A model generated the notes under the pieces. It was not told the origin of the DNA. It did not search any database and was given only the letters and a program-made list of their open reading frames with translations. A stretch of DNA of 64,000 bases from Rothia nasimurium (GTDB taxonomy: Bacteria; Actinomycetota; Actinomycetes; Actinomycetales; Micrococcaceae). Both the position numbers and the translations under genes were made by a program. The DNA lies in NCBI RefSeq assembly GCF_928391935.1, contig NZ_CAKMTD010000002.1, forward strand, positions 228,158-292,157, read 5' to 3'. Shown one piece after another: positions 53,914-61,545 of the stretch. Every line of letters starts with the position of its first letter. The stretch's first letter is position 1.

Positions 53914-54285
53914 CTACCAGGCCAGGGCTGAGGCGCGGCGGCGAATTTCAGTCTTACGGCCATCGATCAGGGCGTCAATGGGGCGGCCGGGCAGGGAGTC
54001 ATCGGCGGTGTAGAGCCAGACGATGGATTCCTCGGCGGTGAAGCCGGCATCGGTCAGGACGCTGATGGTCCCCTTCAACGGTTCAAGGACCCGGTCTTCA
54101 CGCATGAACAGGGCAGGCACCTTGCGGACGCCGGTCTCGGGGTCCCGCAGGGCCAGGAGGGTGCCGTCAGCCAGCAGGTTATGGACCCGGGTTACTTTGA
54201 GGTCCAGGGCTTCAGCGATATCTGGGATCGTCAGCCAGTCGCCCACCAGATCCATTACTTCTTGTGTAGTTTTTTCTTCAGTCAC
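53914..54285 (-). CDS. Rv2175c-like DNA-binding protein
   Basis: A 123-residue winged-HTH protein: WLTIPDIAEALDLKVTRVHN is the helix-turn-helix, then LADGTLLALRDPETGVRKVP and a C-terminal domain ending GRPIDALIDGRKTEIRRRA. It is divergent from the Ser/Thr kinase gene, as Rv2175c is next to pknL in M. tuberculosis, where PknL phosphorylates it and lowers DNA binding. The N-terminal TEEKTTQEV contains Thr residues that could be phosphorylated (inference). The GTG at 54283-54285 is chosen, but its GAGGG abuts the codon. An ATG at 54255 is possible. Confidence 0.88.
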   Translation of the reverse strand: MTEEKTTQEVMDLVGDWLTIPDIAEALDLKVTRVHNLLADGTLLALRDPETGVRKVPALFMREDRVLEPLKGTISVLTDAGFTAEESIVWLYTADDSLPGRPIDALIDGRKTEIRRRASALAW

Positions 54286-54413
54286 CCCTCTATTGTGCCC
54301 TAGAACCTGCCCCGGGGAAACTAGCAACCACCAGATAAAACCGGGGAAGGCACGTCCGGCTTCATTTTTCTCTAAGGGAACTCCCAGGGCTTTGCCCCTA
54401 CAATAGTGGGGAG

Positions 54414-55811
54414 ATGAGTGAACAGAGAACCACCCCCGCCTCGTGGCTGACCGGCCACGCCTTCGCTGACCGTTATGCCCTGGGCGCCCCGATTGCGCGT
54501 GGGGGCATGGCTGAGGTTTTCCATGCAGTGGACTTGTGGTCAAATCACCCGGTGGCGGTGAAGGTTCTGCTCCCCCACCTGGCCCATGACCCAGCCCAGC
54601 AGCAGAAATTCTTCCGGGAGGGCAACGCCCTGCAGAAGATTAAGCACACCAATGTGGTGGGTGTGGTTGCCTCCGGGAGCGAGGTGGTGCGGGGCCAGGA
54701 GGTCATGTACCTGGTGCTCGAATACGTTCACGGTTGCACCCTTCACCAGCTCCTGAAGCTCCGCCCGGTCCTGTCTGTGGCAGAGATGCTGGACATCATG
54801 GTCCCCATTGTTGAGGGCCTGTCTGAAGTACACGCCCACCGGCTAGTTCACCGGGATTTCAAGCCCGCTAATGTCCTGCTCGATGAGTCGGCATGCACGA
54901 TTAAATTGTCAGATTTTGGGCTGACCCGCCGGGCTGACCAGGACGGCACGGGCGAGTTGATGGGCACCCCCGCCTACGTTGCCCCCGAAATTTTAGATCC
55001 CCGGGCGACGCCGGGCCCGGCTGCTGATGTCTTCGCCGTCGGCGTCACCATGTACCGGATGCTGACCGGCCGGATGCCCTTTGAGGGGCTAGAGAGCGAC
55101 CAGCAGGTGCTCTACCACAACACCAACACCGATATCCCCTCCATCACGGCTATCCTTCCGGGGGTTTCGTCCGATGTTGCTGGCATCATCAGCTGGTGTA
55201 CCCGCCGCAACCCGGCTGACCGCCCCCAGGACGCCACAGAGCTTTACCGGGCTCTGACGGAATGCCAGGAGAAACTTTCGCCTGCCGAAAGATCCTACCG
55301 GGCTGAGTCGGCTGACCACCCGGTCACGACCCTGTGGGAGGATGTCGCAGAAATCGCTGAACGGTCGGGGCGAACAAGGGTGCTGAGATCTACCCCGATT
55401 TCTGCCCACGGCCAGGCCACTGACCTCATCGACGACAACAGCGACTGGCCGCAGGTGACCAGCGACCATGACAGGGCCGCCCAGCGTGCCGCCGATGAAC
55501 CGGCCGACATCTACGAGCCCACAGACATATCGGTGGGCCCACCAACAGCAGCCGATGCAGGCTACGACAGCATCAGCGGGGCCTACCGCAGGCCCCGCCC
55601 CACCGGGGGCAGCCAGCAGGCTCAGGCGTCCTCGGCAGGTTCCGGCCCCCACCCTGCCCCGTCCCAGGTGCCCATCAATCCCCGGTTAGCACCCGAGCCC
55701 TGGCGTCCTGCCCCCACCCCAGCCCTGCTCACGGTCTACGCCGTGCTCTTACTCCTGGGCTTTGTCACAGCTAGCTTCCTGGGCTGGTGGCTGGCAACCT
55801 TCCTCATCTAA
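54414..55811 (+). CDS. pknL: Ser/Thr protein kinase, PknL type
   Basis: A 465-residue Hanks-type kinase. The kinase domain spans about residues 20-285: glycine loop GAPIARGGMAEVFHA, Lys in VAVKVLLPH, catalytic VHRDFKPANVLLDES, SDFGLTR, and GTPAYVAPE. A disordered Pro/Ser/Gln-rich linker follows. The single membrane helix is at the very C-terminus (LTVYAVLLLLGFVTASFLGW), so the kinase is tail-anchored with no external sensor domain and no PASTA repeats. It is divergent from its likely substrate, the HTH protein. Confidence 0.93.
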   Translation: MSEQRTTPASWLTGHAFADRYALGAPIARGGMAEVFHAVDLWSNHPVAVKVLLPHLAHDPAQQQKFFREGNALQKIKHTNVVGVVASGSEVVRGQEVMYLVLEYVHGCTLHQLLKLRPVLSVAEMLDIMVPIVEGLSEVHAHRLVHRDFKPANVLLDESACTIKLSDFGLTRRADQDGTGELMGTPAYVAPEILDPRATPGPAADVFAVGVTMYRMLTGRMPFEGLESDQQVLYHNTNTDIPSITAILPGVSSDVAGIISWCTRRNPADRPQDATELYRALTECQEKLSPAERSYRAESADHPVTTLWEDVAEIAERSGRTRVLRSTPISAHGQATDLIDDNSDWPQVTSDHDRAAQRAADEPADIYEPTDISVGPPTAADAGYDSISGAYRRPRPTGGSQQAQASSAGSGPHPAPSQVPINPRLAPEPWRPAPTPALLTVYAVLLLLGFVTASFLGWWLATFLI

Positions 55812-55835
55812 ACCACCCCAGCTGTCATTACATAA

Positions 55836-55889
55836 AGCCGCGGCGGGTGCCTCCCGAAGAATAATCTTCAGGACGCACCCGCCGCGGCT
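55836..55889. terminator. Bidirectional terminator between pknL and aroG
   Basis: A 15-bp outer stem (55836-55850 with 55875-55889) with an inner GAAGA-ATAA-TCTTC hairpin, between convergent genes. Confidence 0.8.
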
Positions 55890-55919
55890 GTCTGCTCCCA
55901 GCTAGGCCGGGGCAAGGGG

Positions 55920-57281
55920 TTAGCGCTTGGCCAGGTACTCAGCTACCTGGAAGGCGATTTCCAGGGACTGCTGGTGGTTCAGGCGGGGATCGCAGAGGGT
56001 CTCGTAGCGGTCTGCGAAAGCGGCCTCTTCAATGGGGTCAGAGCCGCCCAGGCACTCGGCAACGTCGTCGCCGGTCATCTCAACGTGGATACCGCCGGGG
56101 AAGGTACCCAGGGCCTCGTGGACCTCGAAGAAGCCCTGAACCTCGTTCATGACGTCGTCGAAACGGCGGGTCTTGTAACCGGAGGGTACAGAGATGGTGT
56201 TGCCGTGCATGGGGTCGGTAACCCAGACGACCTTGGCGCCTTCCTTCTGCACACCCTCAACGATGGCAGGCAGGTTCTCACGGATCTTACCTGCGCCCAT
56301 GCGGGTGATGAAGGTCAGACGGCCGGGCTCGCGGTTGGGGTCCAGCTTGTCGATCAGGGCCAGAGCGTCGTCGGCGGTGGTGGTGGGGCCGAGCTTGACG
56401 CCAATGGGGTTGCGGACCTTAGAGAGGAAGTTGACGTGGGCGTCCTCCAGGCCACGGGTGCGCTCACCGATCCAGAGGAAGTGGGCGGAGGTGTCGTAGG
56501 GCAGGTGGGTGCGGGAGTCGATGCGGGTCAGGGCACGCTCGAAGTCCAGCAGCAGGGCCTCATGGCCGGTGTAGACGTCGGTGGTCTTGAGCGGGCCAAA
56601 GTCGGTTCCGCAGGCTTCCATGAACTTGATGGCGCGGTCGATTTCACCGGCGATAGCCTCGTAGCGGGCGTGGGCTGGGTTGGAGGTGAAGCCCTTGTTC
56701 CAGGAGTGGACGGAGCGCAGGTCAGCGAACCCGCCCTTGGTGAAGGCCCGAATCAGGTTCAGGGTGGAGGCGCTGGTGTGGTAGCCGCGCAGCATACGGT
56801 TGGGGTCGTGGACGCGGGACTCGGCGGTGAAGTCGAAGCCGTTGACCATTTCGCCGCGGAAGGAGGGCAGGGTGACGTCGCCGCGAGTCTCGTCGTTGGA
56901 GGAGCGGGGCTTAGAGAACTGGCCCGCCATACGGCCCATTTTGACGACGGGCATGGAAGCCCCGTAGGTCAGGACGACGGCCATCTGCAGCAGGGTACGC
57001 ACCCGGCCGGAGATCTTATCGGCGGTAGCTCCGGCAAAGGTTTCGGCGCAGTCGCCGCCCTGGAGCAGGAAGGCTTCCCCGTTGGCGACGCGGGCCAGGT
57101 CGGCACGCATCTGATCTACTTCACCGGCGAACACGAGCGGGGGTACCGCTGCTAGCTCGGCCATGACGGAGGTGAAGTCGGGGTGGTCAGCCCACTGGGG
57201 GTGCTGGTCAATGTTCAGGGAGCGCCACTCTTCCAGCTCGGGGAAGTCATGGACGCTGGGGGTGGTACCGGGGTTAGTCAC
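55920..57281 (-). CDS. aroG: Class II 3-deoxy-7-phosphoheptulonate (DAHP) synthase
   Basis: First step of the shikimate pathway, condensing PEP and erythrose-4-phosphate. The 453-residue class II (plant/mycobacterial type) enzyme has QGGDCAETFAG (metal-binding Cys), KMGRMAGQFSKPRS, GHEALLLDFERALTR, WIGERTRGLEDAHV, VWVTDPMHGN and HVEMTGDDVAECLGG. The start is GTG with GGAGT 4 nt upstream. A 17-nt palindrome TGACACC-TGG-GGTGTCA lies at 57404-57420, upstream. Confidence 0.97.
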   Translation of the reverse strand: MTNPGTTPSVHDFPELEEWRSLNIDQHPQWADHPDFTSVMAELAAVPPLVFAGEVDQMRADLARVANGEAFLLQGGDCAETFAGATADKISGRVRTLLQMAVVLTYGASMPVVKMGRMAGQFSKPRSSNDETRGDVTLPSFRGEMVNGFDFTAESRVHDPNRMLRGYHTSASTLNLIRAFTKGGFADLRSVHSWNKGFTSNPAHARYEAIAGEIDRAIKFMEACGTDFGPLKTTDVYTGHEALLLDFERALTRIDSRTHLPYDTSAHFLWIGERTRGLEDAHVNFLSKVRNPIGVKLGPTTTADDALALIDKLDPNREPGRLTFITRMGAGKIRENLPAIVEGVQKEGAKVVWVTDPMHGNTISVPSGYKTRRFDDVMNEVQGFFEVHEALGTFPGGIHVEMTGDDVAECLGGSDPIEEAAFADRYETLCDPRLNHQQSLEIAFQVAEYLAKR

Positions 57282-57403
57282 GGGGACTCCTTAGAGGGAC
57301 GTGGTCGCTAGAAATCGGGGCCTTTGAGTATGGCAGGTAGCCAAGGGCCTATGTATAAACCTATGAGGGGGCTGGTAGGAGCACCAAGCGGTGTTTCAGT
57401 ATG

Positions 57404-57420
57404 TGACACCTGGGGTGTCA
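57404..57420. promoter_or_regulatory. Palindrome upstream of aroG
   Basis: TGACACC-TGG-GGTGTCA, a perfect 7-bp inverted repeat with a 3-nt centre, in the 184-nt gap between plsC and aroG. It could be an aroG operator or a short terminator of plsC. Confidence 0.4.
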
Positions 57421-57465
57421 TCAGGGCGTCATCTACCGCGCAGGGCAGGCGGGAGTAGGCAGAAC

Positions 57466-58242
57466 CTAGTGGTTAGGCAGCAGGCGGTTACTGGCCTCCA
57501 GGGCTGAAATGTTCTCTTCTGCCATCAGTTTTTTGACGTCAGCCGCGTAGACGGGGGTGATGGGGCGGCCGGTCAGTTCACTGATGCGGGTCATCACCAG
57601 GTCAGCCAGTTCCCGCTGGGCCGCGTAGGCGTCGTCCCGCCCCTGGTAGGGGGTGGTGTCAATGGGTTCCCCAATGATGGTGCGGATCTGGATGGGCTGG
57701 CCGTCCTTTCGCAGGCGCAGGCGGTTGGATCCGGGGGCCTGCACGTCCTCATTACCTAACTGGGCCACCGGCAGGATGGGAACCCCGGCCTCAATGGCCA
57801 GACGGGCCACGCCCACCTTGGCCCGGTAGAGACGGGCATCCGGGCTGCGGGTGCCCTCCGGGTAGATACCCACCAGCTTGCCCTCATGCAGGGCGCTGAC
57901 GGCAGCTGCCAGGGATTCAGCTGATTTAGCGCCACCAGACCTATCTATGGGGAGCTGGCCCACCGAAGTGAAAAACCACTTCATCACCCGGCCCTTAAGC
58001 CCCGGCGTGGTGAAATAATCCGACTTCGCCAGGAAGAAAACCTGCCGGGGCGCAGCCAAGGGCAGAAAAATAGAGTCAATAAAGGAGACATGGTTAGAAG
58101 CCAAAATAGCGCCCGTATCAGCCGGGATGTGCTCTACCCCCTCAACCTGCTGGTGGTAGGCCCGCTGCAGAATCGGTTTCAAAAGGGTACGAAGCTGCAT
58201 ATACATATCAGTGGCCTCCGCGCCAGGTAAGTGGGTCTTCAT
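57466..58242 (-). CDS. plsC: 1-acyl-sn-glycerol-3-phosphate acyltransferase
   Basis: Acylates lysophosphatidic acid to phosphatidic acid at the membrane. The 258-residue product has the NHxxxxD motif in ILASNHVSFIDSIFL, FFTSVGQLPIDRSGG (substrate-binding), IYPEGTRSPDARLYRAKVG and VPILPVAQLG. The C-terminal part (AADVKKLMAEENISALEAS) is extended and helical. Divergent from the acyl-CoA synthetase gene, a likely functional partner supplying acyl chains. AGAGGG precedes the ATG. Confidence 0.92.
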   Translation of the reverse strand: MKTHLPGAEATDMYMQLRTLLKPILQRAYHQQVEGVEHIPADTGAILASNHVSFIDSIFLPLAAPRQVFFLAKSDYFTTPGLKGRVMKWFFTSVGQLPIDRSGGAKSAESLAAAVSALHEGKLVGIYPEGTRSPDARLYRAKVGVARLAIEAGVPILPVAQLGNEDVQAPGSNRLRLRKDGQPIQIRTIIGEPIDTTPYQGRDDAYAAQRELADLVMTRISELTGRPITPVYAADVKKLMAEENISALEASNRLLPNH

Positions 58243-58443
58243 CTAACCCTCTTATTGTAATCCCGCCGTAAGAGCGCCCCCAACTTCCCGCCCCAGCAGG
58301 ACGGGAGGCATGTGAGGAAAAACTGTGACGCCCAGGGCCGAAAACCAGAAGAACCGCGCTTTACTTTGCTGAACAAGCGGTAAACTTTCAGATAAGGACC
58401 ACGCAATCCGCGCCCGTCCGTCCTCTGAGGAAGAATAGGCACC

Positions 58444-60507
58444 GTGAAAGAAATTCACTCCCCCCAGATTGTCACCGTAGACCCATCTGTTAACATCACC
58501 GATATGGTTGAGCGCCGCGCCACTGATAGCCGCAAGCCGATTGCTTACCGTGTCCAAAAATCTACCGGTAACTGGGTCAACGTCACGACCGCCCAATTCC
58601 GGGACCAGGTGATCGAACTGGCCAAGGGCCTCATCGCCTCCGGTATCGGCCGGGGGGACGTCGTGGGCATCATGAGCCGCACCCGCTACGAGTGGACCCT
58701 AATCGACTTCGCCATCTGGTACGCGGGCGCTATTTCTGTGCCGGTCTATGAGACTTCCTCCCCCGCCCAGGCGGCCTGGGCCCTCTCCCACTCCGGCGCT
58801 AAGGCAGTCTTCGTTGAGAACTCCAAACTTGAGGGGGTTATCGCTGAGGCCCGCGCCCTGCAGAACCCCGAGCTGAACCTTGAGGCCCTCAAGGACGTCT
58901 GGGTCATTGAGGACGCCGTCCTCCCCTCCCTGGTCTACCGGGGCGCAGAAATTTCCGACGAGGTTGTAGAAGAACACCGGTCAGCCGCCGGGCTCGAAGA
59001 TATTGCCACCATCGTCTACACCTCCGGCACCACCGGCCGCCCCAAGGCCTGCCCTATTACCCATGGCAACTTCGTCCGCCTCTCAGCTAATACCAAGCTC
59101 ACTATCCCTGAGATTGCCAACGAAACCAACTCAACCCTGCTCTTCCTCCCCCTGGCCCATGTGCTGGGCCGCCTGATCCAGGTCCTGGCCTTTGACTGCG
59201 GCCTGGTCGTTGGCCACGCCCCCGACATTAAGAACCTCTCCACCGACCTGGCCTCCTTCCAGCCCACCATGCTCCTGGTCGTCCCCCGCGTCTTTGAAAA
59301 GGTCTACGAGGGCGCCATGAAGAAGGCAGAAAAGGGTGGCAAGGTGAACTTTGCCCTCTTCCAGCGTTCCATTGATGTGGCCGTCCGCTGGTCTAAGGCC
59401 ACTATCGCCGGGAAGGTCCCGGCCAACCTGGCCCTGCAGCACAAGCTCTACGACAAGCTGGTCTACTCCAAGCTCCGCGCCGCCATGGGCGGGAAGGTCA
59501 AGTTCGCTGTCTCCGGCGGCAGCCGCCTGGCCCCCCACTACGGCCATTTCTACCACGCCGTTGGTATCCAGGTTGTTGAAGGCTACGGCCTGACCGAAAC
59601 CACCGCGCCCCTGGCTGTGGGCCGTATCCGCAACTTTGATATCGGCAACGTTGGCTCCCTGATTCCCGGCGGCTCAGCCCGTATCGCTGAAGATGGCGAG
59701 CTGGAGTTCAAGGGTATCGGCCTGATTTCCGGCTACCTGGATAACCCCGAAGAGAACGCCGCCGCCTTCACCGAGGACGGCTGGTTCCGCACCGGTGACC
59801 TGGCCCGCATTGACGACGACGGCAAGATTTTCATCACCGGCCGCAAGAAGGAAATCATCGTCACTGCAGGCGGCAAGAATGTCATGCCCGTTCCCGCCGA
59901 GGACCGCCTGCGCCAGGCCCCCATGGTGTCCCAGGCTATGCTGGTCGGCGACGAGAAGCCCTTCATCTCGGCCCTGATCACCCTGGACCCCGACGTCCTG
60001 CCCGACGAGCTCGAACGAATCGGCCTACCCCGTACTCTTACCGCTAAGGAAGCCTCGACCCACCCCGGCGTCCGCGCAGCTATTCAGAAGTTCATCGACG
60101 ACGCCAACGCCTTTGTGTCCAAGGCTGAGTCGATCCGGGAGTTCCGCATTGTTGATAAGGACTTCACCGAGGCTGAGGGCCACCTCACCCCCTCTATGAA
60201 GGTGCGCCGTAAGCAGGTGCTGGCCGACTTCAACTCCTACGTTGAAGACATCTATGGCCGCGCCAAGACCACCGTTACTGAGACAGCAGCCCAAACCGCC
60301 GAGCGGGTGCAGGAAATCCGTGCCGAGCAGACTGAAAAGTGGGAAGAGTTCAAGGCTGTGCAGGCTGAGAAGATTCAGGAGATGACTGAAACCGGCGCCG
60401 AAAAACTGCACGAACTAGCAGATAAGATCCAGCAGGTCGCTCCCCTACCCGGAGCTAAGGATAAGGACGCCGCCGCTGAGGATAGTGCTGGCCCAGACAA
60501 CCAATAA
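58444..60507 (+). CDS. fadD15: Long-chain acyl-CoA synthetase, FadD15 type, with C-terminal coiled coil
   Basis: Activates long-chain fatty acids with ATP and CoA. The 687-residue product has the adenylation core IVYTSGTTGRPKACPITHGN, YGLTETTAPLAVG, and GWFRTGDLARIDDDGKIF with GRKKEIIVTAGGKNV (catalytic Lys region). It starts with GTG. Mycobacterial FadD15 ends near residue 600. Here an extra ~85-residue charged Ala/Glu/Lys-rich coil follows (QEIRAEQTEKWEEFKAVQAE), suggesting oligomerisation or partner binding. It is the last housekeeping gene before the mobile region. Confidence 0.93.
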   Translation: MKEIHSPQIVTVDPSVNITDMVERRATDSRKPIAYRVQKSTGNWVNVTTAQFRDQVIELAKGLIASGIGRGDVVGIMSRTRYEWTLIDFAIWYAGAISVPVYETSSPAQAAWALSHSGAKAVFVENSKLEGVIAEARALQNPELNLEALKDVWVIEDAVLPSLVYRGAEISDEVVEEHRSAAGLEDIATIVYTSGTTGRPKACPITHGNFVRLSANTKLTIPEIANETNSTLLFLPLAHVLGRLIQVLAFDCGLVVGHAPDIKNLSTDLASFQPTMLLVVPRVFEKVYEGAMKKAEKGGKVNFALFQRSIDVAVRWSKATIAGKVPANLALQHKLYDKLVYSKLRAAMGGKVKFAVSGGSRLAPHYGHFYHAVGIQVVEGYGLTETTAPLAVGRIRNFDIGNVGSLIPGGSARIAEDGELEFKGIGLISGYLDNPEENAAAFTEDGWFRTGDLARIDDDGKIFITGRKKEIIVTAGGKNVMPVPAEDRLRQAPMVSQAMLVGDEKPFISALITLDPDVLPDELERIGLPRTLTAKEASTHPGVRAAIQKFIDDANAFVSKAESIREFRIVDKDFTEAEGHLTPSMKVRRKQVLADFNSYVEDIYGRAKTTVTETAAQTAERVQEIRAEQTEKWEEFKAVQAEKIQEMTETGAEKLHELADKIQQVAPLPGAKDKDAAAEDSAGPDNQ

Positions 60508-60586
60508 AACCACTGCTAGGTAGTAGGCACATTGACGTCATCAATATGTAAAGCACACGGAAACCAAGAGCCTTGGATTGTATAGT

Positions 60587-61491
60587 GAGGGTTATTAATA
60601 AGAGGTACCCCGCAGCGAAAAAAAGCAACCCCCGCACCACCGAAAACACCCATCCATACACCTCTAGCGGACGTCTGAACACCGTATGTAAAACCCGCCA
60701 GGTCTTGATCTGAGCGATAACCCTCTATACTACCGACCGCAACCGGTTTAGCACCCGATTATTCCGCTTTTGCTCCTCGGTAAGCTTCTGGCCCGGCTTA
60801 CGCCGAGTCGGGGTAACCAACCCCAGACCCACGTAACCCTTATCAGCAAAAGTCGAAGAATCCAACAGCTTCTCTAGCCCATGAGCCCTGAAAGCATAAG
60901 CATCATGTCTAGCACCAGGCAGAGGATCAGTGATAGCCAGGAGTCTGCCAGTGAGGGTGCAGATGACCTGATGGTTAAATCTTGCTCGTTTATGCTTGCC
61001 AGAGAAGTTTCTTTTCCCTTGTGAGTTCCAGTTCCAGGTGGGTATAAGGGTTCGGTCAATCACGAGAGAGCCAGGTGCTTTCAGGCTCTCTTCTAGGCTG
61101 GGGACTAGTGGAGTGAGAGCCTTTTCTAGGGCCTTCTCGATGGTTTTGATGGTCCGCGAGATGGTGGGGCTGTGAGATATCGAAGAGGTGGGCGAGGGCT
61201 TCTTGGGTAAGGTTGTGCCGGTAGCTGATCAGCGTGATTTTTAGGGCCTGGGCGAGGGTGAGCCTGCGAGGTTTTTCGGCTGGTTTGACCCAGGTGAGGT
61301 GATTGGCGAGGGCTGTGATGAGTGTGGCGAATTGCGTGGCTGTGAGGCCGTTTGTACGCTGGTGTGGCAACGGTCTTTCCCGGTGTGGTTTGAGGGTATT
61401 TCTGGCGATGTATCCTCAAGATTGTCGGCCGGATGGAGCCGTTGTCTAGTTGGTGGTGTTGGGGGTGTGAACCCCCTTATGAATAAGCCTC
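60587..61491 (-). mobile_element. Degenerate IS5-family insertion sequence (905 bp)
   Basis: The right end is GAATAAGCCTC (61481-61491). Its complement GAGGCTTATTC recurs as the end of the second copy at 63875, and the left end GAGGGTTATTAATAAG (60587-60602) is a diverged inverted repeat. Inside is one transposase gene, broken in two places. No clear target duplication could be chosen. Confidence 0.8.
60593..61370 (-). pseudogene. IS5-family transposase pseudogene
   Basis: Reading the minus strand: an HTH region (ALKITLISYRHNLTQEALAH) continues after a frameshift as TISRTIKTIEKALEKAL. The DDE domain follows with LVIDRTLIPTWNWN (first Asp), LAITDPLPGARHD (second Asp), then NRVLNRLRSVV-stop-RVIAQIKTWRVLH. 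The frameshift is at the G-run 61166-61169 (four where three fit). The in-frame TAG (60725-60727) occupies the position of the catalytic Glu (VVE in the family), so GAG became TAG. The natural stop inside the terminal repeat is also lost. The gene is inactive. Confidence 0.88.
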
Positions 61492-61545
61492 TAAGTATCA
61501 ACCTCAGAAAATCTTTAAAAGTACATGCTGTTTTACCTAGTCACC

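Noticed and set aside
55974..57155. A 393-codon frame antisense to aroG
   Set aside because: The same shadow effect; aroG is unambiguous.
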